The notes beneath the pieces were generated by a model. It worked only from the letters and a program-made list of their open reading frames with translations. It did no database searches and was not told the origin of the DNA. From positions 1,674,001 to 1,738,000 of the forward strand of contig OZ345352.1 of NCBI GenBank assembly GCA_977006965.1: a stretch of DNA of 64,000 nt, given 5' to 3'. Within the stretch, counting starts at the first letter, position 1; every line of letters begins with the position of its first letter. Source of the DNA: Phymatolithon calcareum. Lineage: Eukaryota > Rhodophyta > Florideophyceae > Hapalidiales. Below, in pieces: positions 1 to 9,700 of the stretch. The position numbers were made by a program, and so were the translations under genes.

Positions 1-1108
1 TCTTTAGCTTTTCCTTCTTCTGTGGTCCTGTAGCGTACACAACGACAGAAAAAAATTCCAGTGCAACGCGACCGAACACGGAGAGAGCACCCACAGGGTC
101 GGAGTTAGAGGTTTGGCAGTAGTCCACATTGTCGTCCCATCTATATTCAAGATTTTCGAAAATAAAAAGTGCGGCCAAGAGGAACCGAAACCCAATTATG
201 AACACAACAATTGTGAGAATTCTGTTCTGTTTTCGAATCCTACCGGAATTGTTCTCCCCGATGTTATTCATTGCGTAGGAGTACCAGCTGATTCCTTGTC
301 CTTCTCCATGGGGGTCGGACGATACTCGCAAACAACGCGACGTGGAGTACACGAGTGTGACTGCGTACGCGACTTCTCTTATTTGATTTTGTAGTTCGTA
401 TGACGCTGATGAATCGCAGTAGAGCACATAATCTTCGGTAACGGCAAGAAATCCCGCTGCAAGGAGATAAGAGAGCCAGATGATAGATAAGTTGACGGCC
501 TCGGGAACCCGTTTTAGATGCCCCTTTGGAGATAAAACATATCCATAAGATGATACCAGAGCCCCATACGCGGAACCGAGAAACAGCAACATAGAGGAGA
601 TGATAGTCATTATCGTGACATTGTTAATGACTGCATGACGATCGTTGTAGCGACGAACGTGATTTGCGACACTGCAAGTCGCTCCTGCCTCGGCAAAAAT
701 CGACTTGTTCAGAGGCAAAGATTCAACTTGCGGTTTCGAGATTGCGTCGACGTTCAACTTATGCCATGGACAAAGTTCGCAGTCATGAACAGCAATGTAT
801 TCTGCGAAACCAGGGCAATATTTCGTGAAATCGCGGCCATAGTATGCCTCAAGGGCAACTTGAAAGCACTCAATTTCCTCCTTGAGCGTGAGCTTTCGAT
901 TGCATTCATTTTCTCTTCCCGGAGGAAGCAAAAAAATCTCCTGCTTCAGGTGCGACACTGGAACCTTGAATGTTTCAAATGGGAGCGAGATACGTTTCCC
1001 ACTTTTGTTAGAACTATTGGCAGGGTCAGTCATGGCCTTGACTTGAGGGCATATAATAGCGAGAGCAAACAACGTCGCAAGACGTGCAATGGATTTCTGG
1101 TGCACCAT
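1..1108 (-). CDS. Secreted/multi-pass membrane protein, C-terminus beyond window
   Basis: An uninterrupted reading frame runs from an ATG at 1108 to the window edge (369 codons, no stop). The first ~25 residues form a signal peptide ending near PQVKA. Residues 26-160 make a soluble ectodomain with six cysteines (69, 81, 98, 110, 113, 145) and possible N-glycosylation sites. Hydrophobic spans follow at about 165-187, 205-222, 297-317 and 338-358. I do not recognise the family. The layout (signal peptide, Cys-containing ectodomain, several membrane spans) suggests a surface or secretory-pathway protein. No intron is needed in the part seen. The 3' end is missing because the window starts inside the gene. 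Confidence 0.72.
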   Translation of the reverse strand, partial: MVHQKSIARLATLFALAIICPQVKAMTDPANSSNKSGKRISLPFETFKVPVSHLKQEIFLLPPGRENECNRKLTLKEEIECFQVALEAYYGRDFTKYCPGFAEYIAVHDCELCPWHKLNVDAISKPQVESLPLNKSIFAEAGATCSVANHVRRYNDRHAVINNVTIMTIISSMLLFLGSAYGALVSSYGYVLSPKGHLKRVPEAVNLSIIWLSYLLAAGFLAVTEDYVLYCDSSASYELQNQIREVAYAVTLVYSTSRCLRVSSDPHGEGQGISWYSYAMNNIGENNSGRIRKQNRILTIVVFIIGFRFLLAALFIFENLEYRWDDNVDYCQTSNSDPVGALSVFGRVALEFFSVVVYATGPQKKEKLK

Positions 1109-2107
1109 GATATTTCGATACAGGAGATCGCAGTCAGCGACAAGTCCATTTAACGGGACTTGTTCATGTGCTTCTGAGAAATCAGAACGGGCACTAAAAG
1201 GCTATAATGCCGACTATCTTTATATAAAATTCCAGTATATTCAAACTGTTTTAATGGCCTACTGATTGGCCGCAGGAAGCGTATACAGTAGAAGCTTCAA
1301 ACGCTAGTGAAACTATGTAATATCCATTCTTGGACGCCCCGTCTCTGCTATTGCACAGTTCTGACGGCCAAGTGGCCTGCTTGGCGAACCTAATACCCTT
1401 TTTTCAAAATCCCTGAAGTACAGATATTTCTTCTTCCCTAGATTGACTGTGAAATGAGCGCCGACTTTACTGTATCGCTGGTGCATGGTACAATCCGGAT
1501 TTTGAATCGAAAATTTTAGGACTTCTTGACTAGGTAGAATGTATTTCAACTTGAGGAACGTCGGCACCTTCCTAACGTGTGTATTCTACTGTCATCGAAT
1601 ACTTTAGCTTATCTTAGTTGGAATGACATAGTACGCATCATGTTATTCCGACTGTAGTCAGCAGATGCGTTGGTAACTTTTAAATAAAAATCTACCTTTC
1701 TTCTTCTCCTTGACTTCCAATTAGTTCAATCAGTTTGGCGGACTCCTTGGAAAATTTCCTACCAACGATCTTGCGCATTGGATTCTGTGTCTGTGTTCTT
1801 TCAGTAAAACTGCTTCGTGCGGTAGATGATTATCTCTTATTCTATACTTTTTGGGCCGTAGATACGGCTGTGTACTTTGCGCTCACGCACCGTCCTCTAC
1901 ACTCAGTTACTCCACAAGTCCTTATCCACCGCTATTCGCATGTACCAACCACAGCCGGACATGAAAAGAAGGATCCAAATTAGAAGACTGTCGCAAAATC
2001 TACGCGAAAGATCATTGGACTTACAGTACAGCCCAATGTATGCCAAACGGGCTCTCGCATATTCGATTCACTGTCAAACACATAACATATGTCTGCCTGT
2101 GAATCTA
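1109..2107. other. Intergenic, one short LINE-A tail
   Basis: No convincing gene. About 1660-1707 carries the plus-strand 3' end of the LINE-A repeat (GTTGGTAACTTTTAAATAAA then a TTC-rich tail), seen again at 2122, 19282 and 35925. Short open frames at 1735-2278 show no recognisable domain. Confidence 0.5.
1218..1230 (-). promoter_or_regulatory. TATA-like box upstream of the 1-1108 gene
   Basis: Read on the minus strand this is an ATTTTATATAAAG-type stretch, about 110-120 bp upstream of the ATG at 1108. Position and sequence fit a TATA box. No transcript data support it. Confidence 0.3.
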
Positions 2108-2121
2108 TTAGAGCGCCCGTG

Positions 2122-2300
2122 GTCCCGAAGGAGACCAGAGGTGGGTTTTTGTAGTCCACTGAGTCGTGTCACACCAACAAGAAAAGAAAACCCCTTCAGG
2201 ACAGAATCTAGCCAAAACCCCTTGGCCTTAGGAAAGTTGCCCCGAGCGTCAGCAGACGCGTTGGTAACTTTTAAATAAAAATATACCTTTCTTCTTCTTC
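2122..2300 (+). mobile_element. LINE-A 3' end, 5'-truncated insertion
   Basis: This is a 179-bp copy of the LINE-A 3' untranslated region ending in a TTC-repeat tail. It is flanked by a perfect 14-bp duplication, TTAGAGCGCCCGTG, at 2108-2121 and 2301-2314. A long target duplication, a simple-repeat tail and 5' truncation are the signature of target-primed reverse transcription. The same sequence occurs at 19282-19666 (inverted) and 35925-36326. Confidence 0.85.
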
Positions 2301-2314
2301 TTAGAGCGCCCGTG

Positions 2315-2682
2315 AGCAATATTATTCCTTTCTTCTTCGAAAGCACACTATGATCTTGACGAGGTACTGTATCCGCCTGCCGTCGGGCTGCACAGGGCAA
2401 GGAAGCTCTGTATTCGGATGCAATATTTGCTATATACCCGCGGCGTTACTGCACTGTATGGTTGGAACTGAACTAATCAGACAGAAGTGTGTTAGTCATT
2501 AAATGCAAGCATGAAGTCTCTGTGCTCCAAGTAAAAATATAATTTTTTCCTTCTTTTTCCAACTGTCTGGATTATAGTTATCACTGTATATCGTCCCTGT
2601 CTACTTTACGAGTCCTACTACGATAAAGATAAATGAAATTCGAAATCAGTATCTGCGGCAAAACAGAGCTTGCTTTCCTGGC
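2315..2682. other. Host flank left of Copia-A
   Basis: No gene seen. Without Copia-A this sequence would join directly to 9606, so it is probably part of the upstream region of the 9701 gene. Confidence 0.5.
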
Positions 2683-3053
2683 TGTTAGACATGCCGCCGG
2701 TAGTAAGGCATAAGGCTAGCTGTCGTCATGCTTTACCGGCTTACGTAACCGTAATTAGTGTAGGAATTGGATTTTTAATGTGTAAATAACTAATGCACAG
2801 CAGTTCTATACTCTCCACTTTCTACTCAACTACTTAGTTAGCGCTTGCTGCGCAACGCCGAAGACTACTTAAGCAGCTCCAAGCCGGAGCCGAGTAGCTC
2901 GGATAAGAACACAACTAAGAACAAACCCACAAGTAAAGTCAAGCATCAAACGCTTCTTTGCTTTTCCGTGTTCCAACATTTCCACCATATTCCAACCTAT
3001 TTTCAACCAACCAGAATCGTTCCACCATCCATTCATTCTGGTGTATAACAACA
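2683..3053 (+). repeat. Copia-A 5' LTR
   Basis: A 371-bp direct repeat of 9230-9600. It should hold the element's promoter (U3-R). A 67-codon open frame inside is repeated in both LTRs and is not taken as a gene. Confidence 0.96.
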
Positions 3054-3071
3054 TTCGCGAATCAGTTATCA

Positions 3072-3214
3072 CCAATCAGATCGCTGGGAATATTCTTGTT
3101 AACCAATCATCATCTTCTCCGGCCGATCCTGTGACCAATCATAATCGTCCCAGACCGCCGCCGGAAAACCTGTGACCAATCACCGCCGATAATTTTTTGT
3201 GCATTATCCAATCA
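3072..3214 (+). promoter_or_regulatory. Row of five phased CCAATCA boxes in the Copia-A leader
   Basis: CCAATCA occurs at 3072, 3103, 3135, 3176 and 3208. Start-to-start spacings are 31, 32, 41 and 32 bp, close to 3, 3, 4 and 3 helical turns, so all five would face the same side of the DNA. CCAAT boxes bind NF-Y-type factors in eukaryotes. The row lies just downstream of the LTR, in the leader before the first ORF, so it could be an internal enhancer or promoter. Function is inferred from spacing alone. Confidence 0.6.
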
Positions 3215-3536
3215 TCTGCCGCGTTTCCGATCGTCTCTAAGTATATTTTCAGGACAATCTGTCCTTTTGATCACCAAGTGGTGCGTGCCTAAGGGTTGAT
3301 AACGGTGCTATTTCACAGCCCGGCCCTTTCTGGCGCGTGAGCACTCCTACCCCCGCAGCAATTCCTAGACTCTCGTGCATTGTCAGAAAGATAGCTCGGG
3401 GACTGGGGACAGTTGCTCTCAGAAGGCTTTGCGTCTAGGAGTTGTGCAGGACCTACGCTGCCTGGCCACCCTTTTGGGTCCCCAGTCACTGTAGTGTCGC
3501 CGCTGTGCCCTCTGAATCCTAAGCCGTCGCCACCGT

Positions 3537-4121
3537 ATGTCTAGCCCCTCCGGTTTTCGCCGCCTAATCCGAAACTCCGATTTACCGTCACGTTCTCCTT
3601 CCCCTGTTGCTTCCGGTCGTACAAGCAGGTTATCACGCACAAACGGCTCTGCTGCCGCTGGCCAACGAAGGCGCGAGGCAGAGTTCGTCACTCGTCGAAA
3701 GGCCGGTCCTCCTGATCCTTTAGACCGCACCTACCGTAAGGACGTACGACCCTTGATTTCCAAACCGGCTACTCGCAGGTCTCAGGCACTAGACGGAAAG
3801 CGCTCCGCTAAACCCGTCCGCGAACGTCACTCCACTCCACAACAATCGAAAAGCCCTCCTCCGAAGCCTTACATTTCGAATAAAATCTATTACGAGGAAG
3901 GCTGGTACTGCTGTGGATACTGTAACGTTGCAAACAAAAGTCGGAAAGCCAACCGTGAGCACGAGCTCGGCAAGAAACACAAGCAAAACCTCCTTCTCTC
4001 AAAATACCACTTTCCTGAGGACCTTCTCTGCCGGTGCCGAAAGAAGCCGTTTGACAACAAGCTCCACTTCTACCGTCACGCTCGAGCTTGTCTATTTGCA
4101 TTATCCCCTAAATCTACCTAA
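3537..4121 (+). CDS. Copia-A accessory ORF with U1-type zinc finger
   Basis: A 194-residue basic protein encoded between the 5' LTR and gag-pol, ending 70 bp before the gag-pol ATG. Residues 1-115 are rich in Arg, Ser and Pro and look disordered. Residues 126-148 fit the U1/matrin-type finger C-x2-C-x12-H-x5-H (C126, C129, H142, H148), with the typical GKKHK ending. A second, looser cluster follows (C165, C167, H177, H181). Fingers of this class bind double-stranded RNA or snRNP components. In a retroelement a role in RNA binding, packaging or nuclear transport is plausible but inferred. Standard copia elements have no such ORF. ATG context is ACCGTATGT. It is in a different frame from gag-pol. 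Confidence 0.75.
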   Translation: MSSPSGFRRLIRNSDLPSRSPSPVASGRTSRLSRTNGSAAAGQRRREAEFVTRRKAGPPDPLDRTYRKDVRPLISKPATRRSQALDGKRSAKPVRERHSTPQQSKSPPPKPYISNKIYYEEGWYCCGYCNVANKSRKANREHELGKKHKQNLLLSKYHFPEDLLCRCRKKPFDNKLHFYRHARACLFALSPKST

Positions 4122-4191
4122 AAACAGTCCACTACTTCCGTCTGGCATTTTTTCTTGATTAAATAGGAATTGTCACCTACGAAGCTCTACC

Positions 4192-7100
4192 ATGGCTAGT
4201 AATGCTGAAGGCGACGCTGTAAGCAACGCCTCCACGGCATCAATGATTACTCCTGCCGAAATCACGGATGCTGACCGTCAAATGCGTGAGCTCGTCAATA
4301 CATACTTCGATGTGATAGACGATGAACAAACCCCTGAAGCATGGACCCTGGCGTTCAAGGAATGCATCTCTCGCACGATGCTCCGTGGACTTTCCATCGC
4401 GTGGAAAGTATATGTTCGCCAGTACTTTGCTGAGAAGGGAATAAACTTTCCCCCTGGAATGTTTGTTCAAAATGCTCTCGAAAGCATATTGGGACCTGAA
4501 ACTACTCCTGGAGATCCTCCCGCAACTCCAGCCCCGCTTCCTGATCGTCCTGCTCCTCCGCCACAGCAGCGTGTCCGCACTGTTCGCCCAGACCTCAGCA
4601 GTTTGCCGAACTTGAGAAACTTGGACAATCGGTTCAACAATCAGGATCAGCAGTTAATGGCTTTAGCTGGTGCTATTGACAACATCAATGGAAGATTAAG
4701 CAATGCAGGCTCCGCCGGCTCTGCACACTCTCACGACCAGTCCCCCAGACTTGCAGCTCCAACGCAACCTCAACCTCCAAATCACTCTCGATCTGGTGCA
4801 AGGCAACTTGTTCAACCTCCTCAAGCGTATTCCAGTATTGGCACTATTCGTGCTCTTCCGGAAACTCGCTCATCTGATCGGAACAGAAGCCAAGCATCTT
4901 CTCTACTGAAGATATTCAGCCATGCATCTCAGCAATTTGCTGGCACTGGGGATATAAAAGAAAATTTAGCCGCGTTCCATCAGTCTTATACAGACAAATG
5001 CATGACTCTTGGCCTCACAGCACAGGAAGCTTTCGATAACATGTATGTGCTATTTGTTCCAAACAGCCCTGCCAGTGTCTTCTACCATAAGTACGTCCTC
5101 CCGAAGTCCAGAAATATGGAACAAGCCTTTAGTCTTCTATATTCCAGGTTTAGTTCCACTGAGCGCAGAGATCGCCTCATTCGGCAATGGAACAATCTCC
5201 ATTTCAAGACTTTTACGGCAAAAACTGGAGCAACTCCTCATACTGCGCTTATCGACATGTGCCAAACTGCAGAACTGCTCCAGATTCAACTTGGGACAGC
5301 CTATCAGGACAACCAGCATCTTCGTGACGTCATTATGAAAGCAGTTTCTGACGAACCATTTGCTGCGCTCCTGGCTCTATCACCTGCTCAGGACTCTGTT
5401 GCTATCCAAGAGGCTTGCGCAAGAGCAATTCAGGTTCATGAAGATCAGCTTCGCGTCGCTAAACGGTCTCAAGAATTGCTACCTACTGCTGCTCATGCAA
5501 AGGAAACATTGTTTGTACCGTACAATGGAAATCAAAGCGATCGCCCCGGAATGCACAGTAGACGATATGCCCATAACAATGGAGGTCGAAGGAACACTTA
5601 TGTTCGCTGGAAAGACCGCCGTAGAGACGTCCTCAACCCGATCCGCAATGGTGTCCGGATGCGATGTCGCAAGTGTAACTCCGAAAAGCACTTCATCCGT
5701 GACTGTGACCAGCTCGACAACACATACAGGGCTCAGTACGCGAAACGGGTTCTTCTTACAGAATCCGTAGTCTCTGATCCCGGCGACATCGATCACGCTT
5801 TGGAACTAATACAAGAATTTGACGATGACACCTGGAAAAACTTTGAACACCACTTTCAGTCATCACCCATGGCATCCGATTCTGAGTCAACGCATAGTAA
5901 TGAAACACACTACGTCACAATTCCAGAACGTAGTCTTCCCCTAGACCCTCTCTATGCCTCATTGGCTGATGTATCCACAAGTCACGCAATACTTCACAGC
6001 ACTGACGCTATTGACAGTTCTACTCTCAAGGATCACCATAAGGTACTCTTCTCAGAACGGAGTGAAAAGTCTCAGTTTGAGGGCATCTGCATGGACAACG
6101 GTTGCCAAAAGAGTCTTGCAGGTCTCCCGGCTTATCTGCGCTATTGCCAACACGCTCACATATCTCCTGACCTCACACCGAGTACTGAAACGTTTATGCT
6201 AGGCGATATTATACATCCAAGTATTGGGCGCGCAACCATACGCGTTCCTATAGACACTGCTGGAAACTTCCTCGAATATGACAGTGACGTTGTCGACGTT
6301 GACATTCCAATCCTTTTCGGACTCGACAAAATGAAAAGTCTGAAATGGTATACGAACGAAGTTACCAACCAGTTCTGCTCAGCTGATGACAGCCTCCAAG
6401 TCGATCTCGCTCCCAAGCTCGGCCATCTCTACCTTGAATGGCCTGTTAGCATTGTTCTGTATACACGATCAGAATTACTTAAGCTTCACCGACGCTTCGC
6501 GCACCCATCAGCAGACAAGCTGGCCAACCTCCTTCGTCGTGCATCACCAGAGAACTTCGAGCCGTCTACTAAAAGACTCCTTCAGGACATATCCAAGCAT
6601 TGTAACTCCTGTCAAAGGATGGCCCCGAAACCATTCGTCTTTCAGGTAACACTTCCTGATTCAATCGTTTTCAATCATGAGATTTTTCTGGATCTGATGT
6701 GGATTGAACCTCGACCGCATGTGCCGGTCCTACATATTGTTGATCGTGGTACTCACTTCTCCGCAGCTCAATTCGTTAAGGGTGAAAGTGCTGAAGACAT
6801 TTGGAACGCTTTCATCACATGCTGGGTCAACGTTTACGTAGGATTTCCAAATGTTCTGACCCATGATCAAGGTAAATTGTTCACCAGCGAATTCTTCAAC
6901 TCTGCATGTGTACAGTTTGGTATAATACCGAAAGCTACACCCACTGAATCTCACAACTCTTTGGGTGCTGGAGAACGATATCATGCCCCACTACGAAAGA
7001 TCTACAAGAAGATCAAAATTGAGTACCCAAACTTGGAACACTCTGTATGCCTATCGCTTGCTGTACATGCGCTGAACAATACTGCTGGGTCAGACGGACT

Positions 7101-9201
7101 TGTCCCCACACTTCTCGTGTTTGGCATGTTACCAAAAATCCCTCTTGGAAACATTGAAAACCTCCCTCCCAACCATCGCGATCGTTTCGCCGCCTTAGAA
7201 TCCGCTCGGAAGGAAATGGAAACTATTGTTGCTGCACAACGACTGAAGCTTGCGCAAAAACCTCGCACAAAAGAAGTTGACGTTTTCAGTATTCCACCTG
7301 GATCCCCTGTACTCGCGTACAGAGAAAAACCAAAGAAATGGGAAGGTCCCTTTGTCCTCCATAGTTACGACAACTATAAGACAGCCTATGTCAACATTAA
7401 TGGAGAAATCAGACCGTTTTCAATTACCGTCGTCAAACAGTTCTTTACAGAACACCCTGCCGCACACGAAGTGCCATCGCCGGAAGAACCGTCCACATGT
7501 GATGTTCCCACTGTTCAAGATCTCTTAGACACTCTGGAAAACTCTGTCGGAACCAACGACTCCCCTCCCGCTACCTCTCCAGTTGATGCTTTGCAGGAAA
7601 GCTTCGACCACATCCGACTAGGTGTTGGACGAGAGGACGCAATCCAAAATGGAAACACAGTTTATGTTGTTATTGTGAACAACCCTAATGACCCTCGATT
7701 TCGTCAAGCAGATTACAACGAAATTAAGGGGCTTCTTGACCGTGGCACTTATGTTGTTGTCAACGAATCTGAAATTCCCCGTGACTCGACTATACTGCGC
7801 TCCAGGGTTATCCATTCGATAAAGAAAGATGAAAACGGGAACCCCGTATACAAGAGTCGTCTTGTCATACAAGGCCATAGAGATCCAGAAAAAGGACATA
7901 TTGTCACCGAAGCTCCGACAATCCTTCGATCTTCTGTTCGGATCATCTTATCTCTCAGTATGTCTTTGTGTCAACCCATTTGGACTCGTGATGTGAAGCA
8001 AGCATTCGTTCAGTCCGATGCTGAACTTGCTCGCCGGCTCTTTATCCGACTACCAGCCCAGCCTCCATTGCTACCTCTCATTGACTTGCCGAATGATGGC
8101 CTCCTGCAGGCACTTAAGCCTCTGTACGGTCTTTCTGAATCCCCTGGATATTGGTGGCAAACATTTAAGAACTACCATACCGTCGACCTTGGAATGACAC
8201 AATCTATACTGGATCCTTGCCTTTTTTTTAAAAGAGAAAAAGAAGAGTTAATTGGCGCAATTGGAACTCTAGTCGATGATACGCTAGGCTTTGGAAGCAA
8301 CACGTTTGCCGCATTAGAGCAAGAAAAGTCATCCCGTTTCGATGTGAAACCGCGCGATATGTCTCTTCCCATGAAATTTGGTGGCTGTCTCATTGAAGTG
8401 AAAGGTCAGCTTCTAGTTCAACACCAGTTCGAGTATGCTAGCACTCTGTCAAGTCTTTCCCCATCTCGATTCTCAGGAGAAGACTTTGCTCATCTGCGCG
8501 GACAGCTGGCATATATTGCATCAAACACTCGTCCTGACGCTACATTCGTGAGTGCACAACTTGCTCGAGTAAAACCGGAAGAAGCTACTCCAACCGATTG
8601 CAGACTTCTCAACGCCTCTGTAGCTCATGTGAAGAAGCATCCCCGAGGAATCCCGTTCGCAAAACTCGACCTGGCTACTCTTGTCGTTCGTGGATACTCC
8701 GATGCTGCGTTTGCAAACAATGGCGACTCAACCTCTCAACTTGGAATGATTATCCTTCTTTGCGATGGAAATGGAAATGCAAACATTATCCACTACTCTT
8801 CCTGGAAAAGCCGTCGAATCACTCGCTCCATTCTTGCTGCTGAAGTATATGCTTTCTCTGCGTGTTACGACTATGCTTTCACCGCTGCACATGACTTATC
8901 TCTCATGCTCGATCGTCAGATTCCTATTCATCTTTTCACAGACTCTAAATCCATCTTTGACACTATAACAAAGCTCACTGGGGTTTCTGAAAAGCGTCTA
9001 CTCATCGATATAGCTGCACTTCGCCAAGCATATTCATCTGGAGAGATCGAAAACATTGGACACATTTCCTCAGAGTACAACATCGCCGATCCGTTGACAA
9101 AGAAGATGAACTCGCCTATTTTGACCACTCTTCTCGAGACTGCGACACTTCATCATCCCGTCAACCAATGGATCATCCATGAACAAAACTCCCACTATTA
9201 G
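4192..9201 (+). CDS. Copia-A Gag-Pol polyprotein
   Basis: One 1669-residue ORF in copia order. The Gag region ends in a CCHC zinc knuckle (C492, C495, H500, C505). The protease motif is D635-N-G rather than the usual D-S/T-G. The integrase has an HHCC domain (H766, H771, C804, C807) and a D834-D892-E928 core (35 residues between the last two). The reverse transcriptase has D1267 in RDVKQAF and LVDD at 1360-1363. RNase H carries D1504, E1551, D1584 and D1633 in the copia-typical ADPLTK. Integrase precedes RT, which defines Ty1/copia. There is no frameshift or stop between gag and pol, so Gag:Pol dosage must be set some other way (splicing in Drosophila copia). All catalytic residues are present apart from the odd protease triplet. 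Confidence 0.97.
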   Translation: MASNAEGDAVSNASTASMITPAEITDADRQMRELVNTYFDVIDDEQTPEAWTLAFKECISRTMLRGLSIAWKVYVRQYFAEKGINFPPGMFVQNALESILGPETTPGDPPATPAPLPDRPAPPPQQRVRTVRPDLSSLPNLRNLDNRFNNQDQQLMALAGAIDNINGRLSNAGSAGSAHSHDQSPRLAAPTQPQPPNHSRSGARQLVQPPQAYSSIGTIRALPETRSSDRNRSQASSLLKIFSHASQQFAGTGDIKENLAAFHQSYTDKCMTLGLTAQEAFDNMYVLFVPNSPASVFYHKYVLPKSRNMEQAFSLLYSRFSSTERRDRLIRQWNNLHFKTFTAKTGATPHTALIDMCQTAELLQIQLGTAYQDNQHLRDVIMKAVSDEPFAALLALSPAQDSVAIQEACARAIQVHEDQLRVAKRSQELLPTAAHAKETLFVPYNGNQSDRPGMHSRRYAHNNGGRRNTYVRWKDRRRDVLNPIRNGVRMRCRKCNSEKHFIRDCDQLDNTYRAQYAKRVLLTESVVSDPGDIDHALELIQEFDDDTWKNFEHHFQSSPMASDSESTHSNETHYVTIPERSLPLDPLYASLADVSTSHAILHSTDAIDSSTLKDHHKVLFSERSEKSQFEGICMDNGCQKSLAGLPAYLRYCQHAHISPDLTPSTETFMLGDIIHPSIGRATIRVPIDTAGNFLEYDSDVVDVDIPILFGLDKMKSLKWYTNEVTNQFCSADDSLQVDLAPKLGHLYLEWPVSIVLYTRSELLKLHRRFAHPSADKLANLLRRASPENFEPSTKRLLQDISKHCNSCQRMAPKPFVFQVTLPDSIVFNHEIFLDLMWIEPRPHVPVLHIVDRGTHFSAAQFVKGESAEDIWNAFITCWVNVYVGFPNVLTHDQGKLFTSEFFNSACVQFGIIPKATPTESHNSLGAGERYHAPLRKIYKKIKIEYPNLEHSVCLSLAVHALNNTAGSDGLVPTLLVFGMLPKIPLGNIENLPPNHRDRFAALESARKEMETIVAAQRLKLAQKPRTKEVDVFSIPPGSPVLAYREKPKKWEGPFVLHSYDNYKTAYVNINGEIRPFSITVVKQFFTEHPAAHEVPSPEEPSTCDVPTVQDLLDTLENSVGTNDSPPATSPVDALQESFDHIRLGVGREDAIQNGNTVYVVIVNNPNDPRFRQADYNEIKGLLDRGTYVVVNESEIPRDSTILRSRVIHSIKKDENGNPVYKSRLVIQGHRDPEKGHIVTEAPTILRSSVRIILSLSMSLCQPIWTRDVKQAFVQSDAELARRLFIRLPAQPPLLPLIDLPNDGLLQALKPLYGLSESPGYWWQTFKNYHTVDLGMTQSILDPCLFFKREKEELIGAIGTLVDDTLGFGSNTFAALEQEKSSRFDVKPRDMSLPMKFGGCLIEVKGQLLVQHQFEYASTLSSLSPSRFSGEDFAHLRGQLAYIASNTRPDATFVSAQLARVKPEEATPTDCRLLNASVAHVKKHPRGIPFAKLDLATLVVRGYSDAAFANNGDSTSQLGMIILLCDGNGNANIIHYSSWKSRRITRSILAAEVYAFSACYDYAFTAAHDLSLMLDRQIPIHLFTDSKSIFDTITKLTGVSEKRLLIDIAALRQAYSSGEIENIGHISSEYNIADPLTKKMNSPILTTLLETATLHHPVNQWIIHEQNSHY

Positions 9202-9229
9202 AACTGCTGGCATTAGAAATTCTGGCCAG

Positions 9230-9600
9230 TGTTAGACATGCCGCCGGTAGTAAGGCATAAGGCTAGCTGTCGTCATGCTTTACCGGCTTACGTAACCGTA
9301 ATTAGTGTAGGAATTGGATTTTTAATGTGTAAATAACTAATGCACAGCAGTTCTATACTCTCCACTTTCTACTCAACTACTTAGTTAGCGCTTGCTGCGC
9401 AACGCCGAAGACTACTTAAGCAGCTCCAAGCCGGAGCCGAGTAGCTCGGATAAGAACACAACTAAGAACAAACCCACAAGTAAAGTCAAGCATCAAACGC
9501 TTCTTTGCTTTTCCGTGTTCCAACATTTCCACCATATTCCAACCTATTTTCAACCAACCAGAATCGTTCCACCATCCATTCATTCTGGTGTATAACAACA
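9230..9600 (+). repeat. Copia-A 3' LTR
   Basis: Same sequence as 2683-3053 as far as can be read. It ends at 9600, followed by the CTGGC target duplication and, 100 bp on, the start codon of a host gene. Confidence 0.96.
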
Positions 9601-9700
9601 CTGGCATTTAAGCATTTCCACGTAGTACGCTGCTCCGAGAACAACAGCCACGGGAGTTCTACTCCAATTTCGCTGTACTCAGTGGCCATTTCTTCTTGAA

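Larger units (their letters stand above)
2683..9600 (+). mobile_element. Copia-A: intact Ty1/copia LTR retrotransposon
   Basis: A 6918-bp element with two 371-bp LTRs (2683-3053 and 9230-9600) that I read as identical. Both start TGTTAGAC and end CAACA. A 5-bp duplication CTGGC flanks it (2678-2682, 9601-9605). Inside are a leader with CCAAT repeats, a small zinc-finger ORF (3537-4121) and one uninterrupted gag-pol ORF (4192-9201). Identical LTRs plus open frames mean a very recent insertion, perhaps an active element. No clear polypurine tract precedes the 3' LTR, and the bases after the 5' LTR do not look like a standard tRNA primer site. Confidence 0.97.

Noticed and set aside
2845-3048. 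67-codon open frame in each Copia-A LTR
   Set aside because: It lies wholly in the LTR, is present twice because the LTRs are identical, and has no domain.
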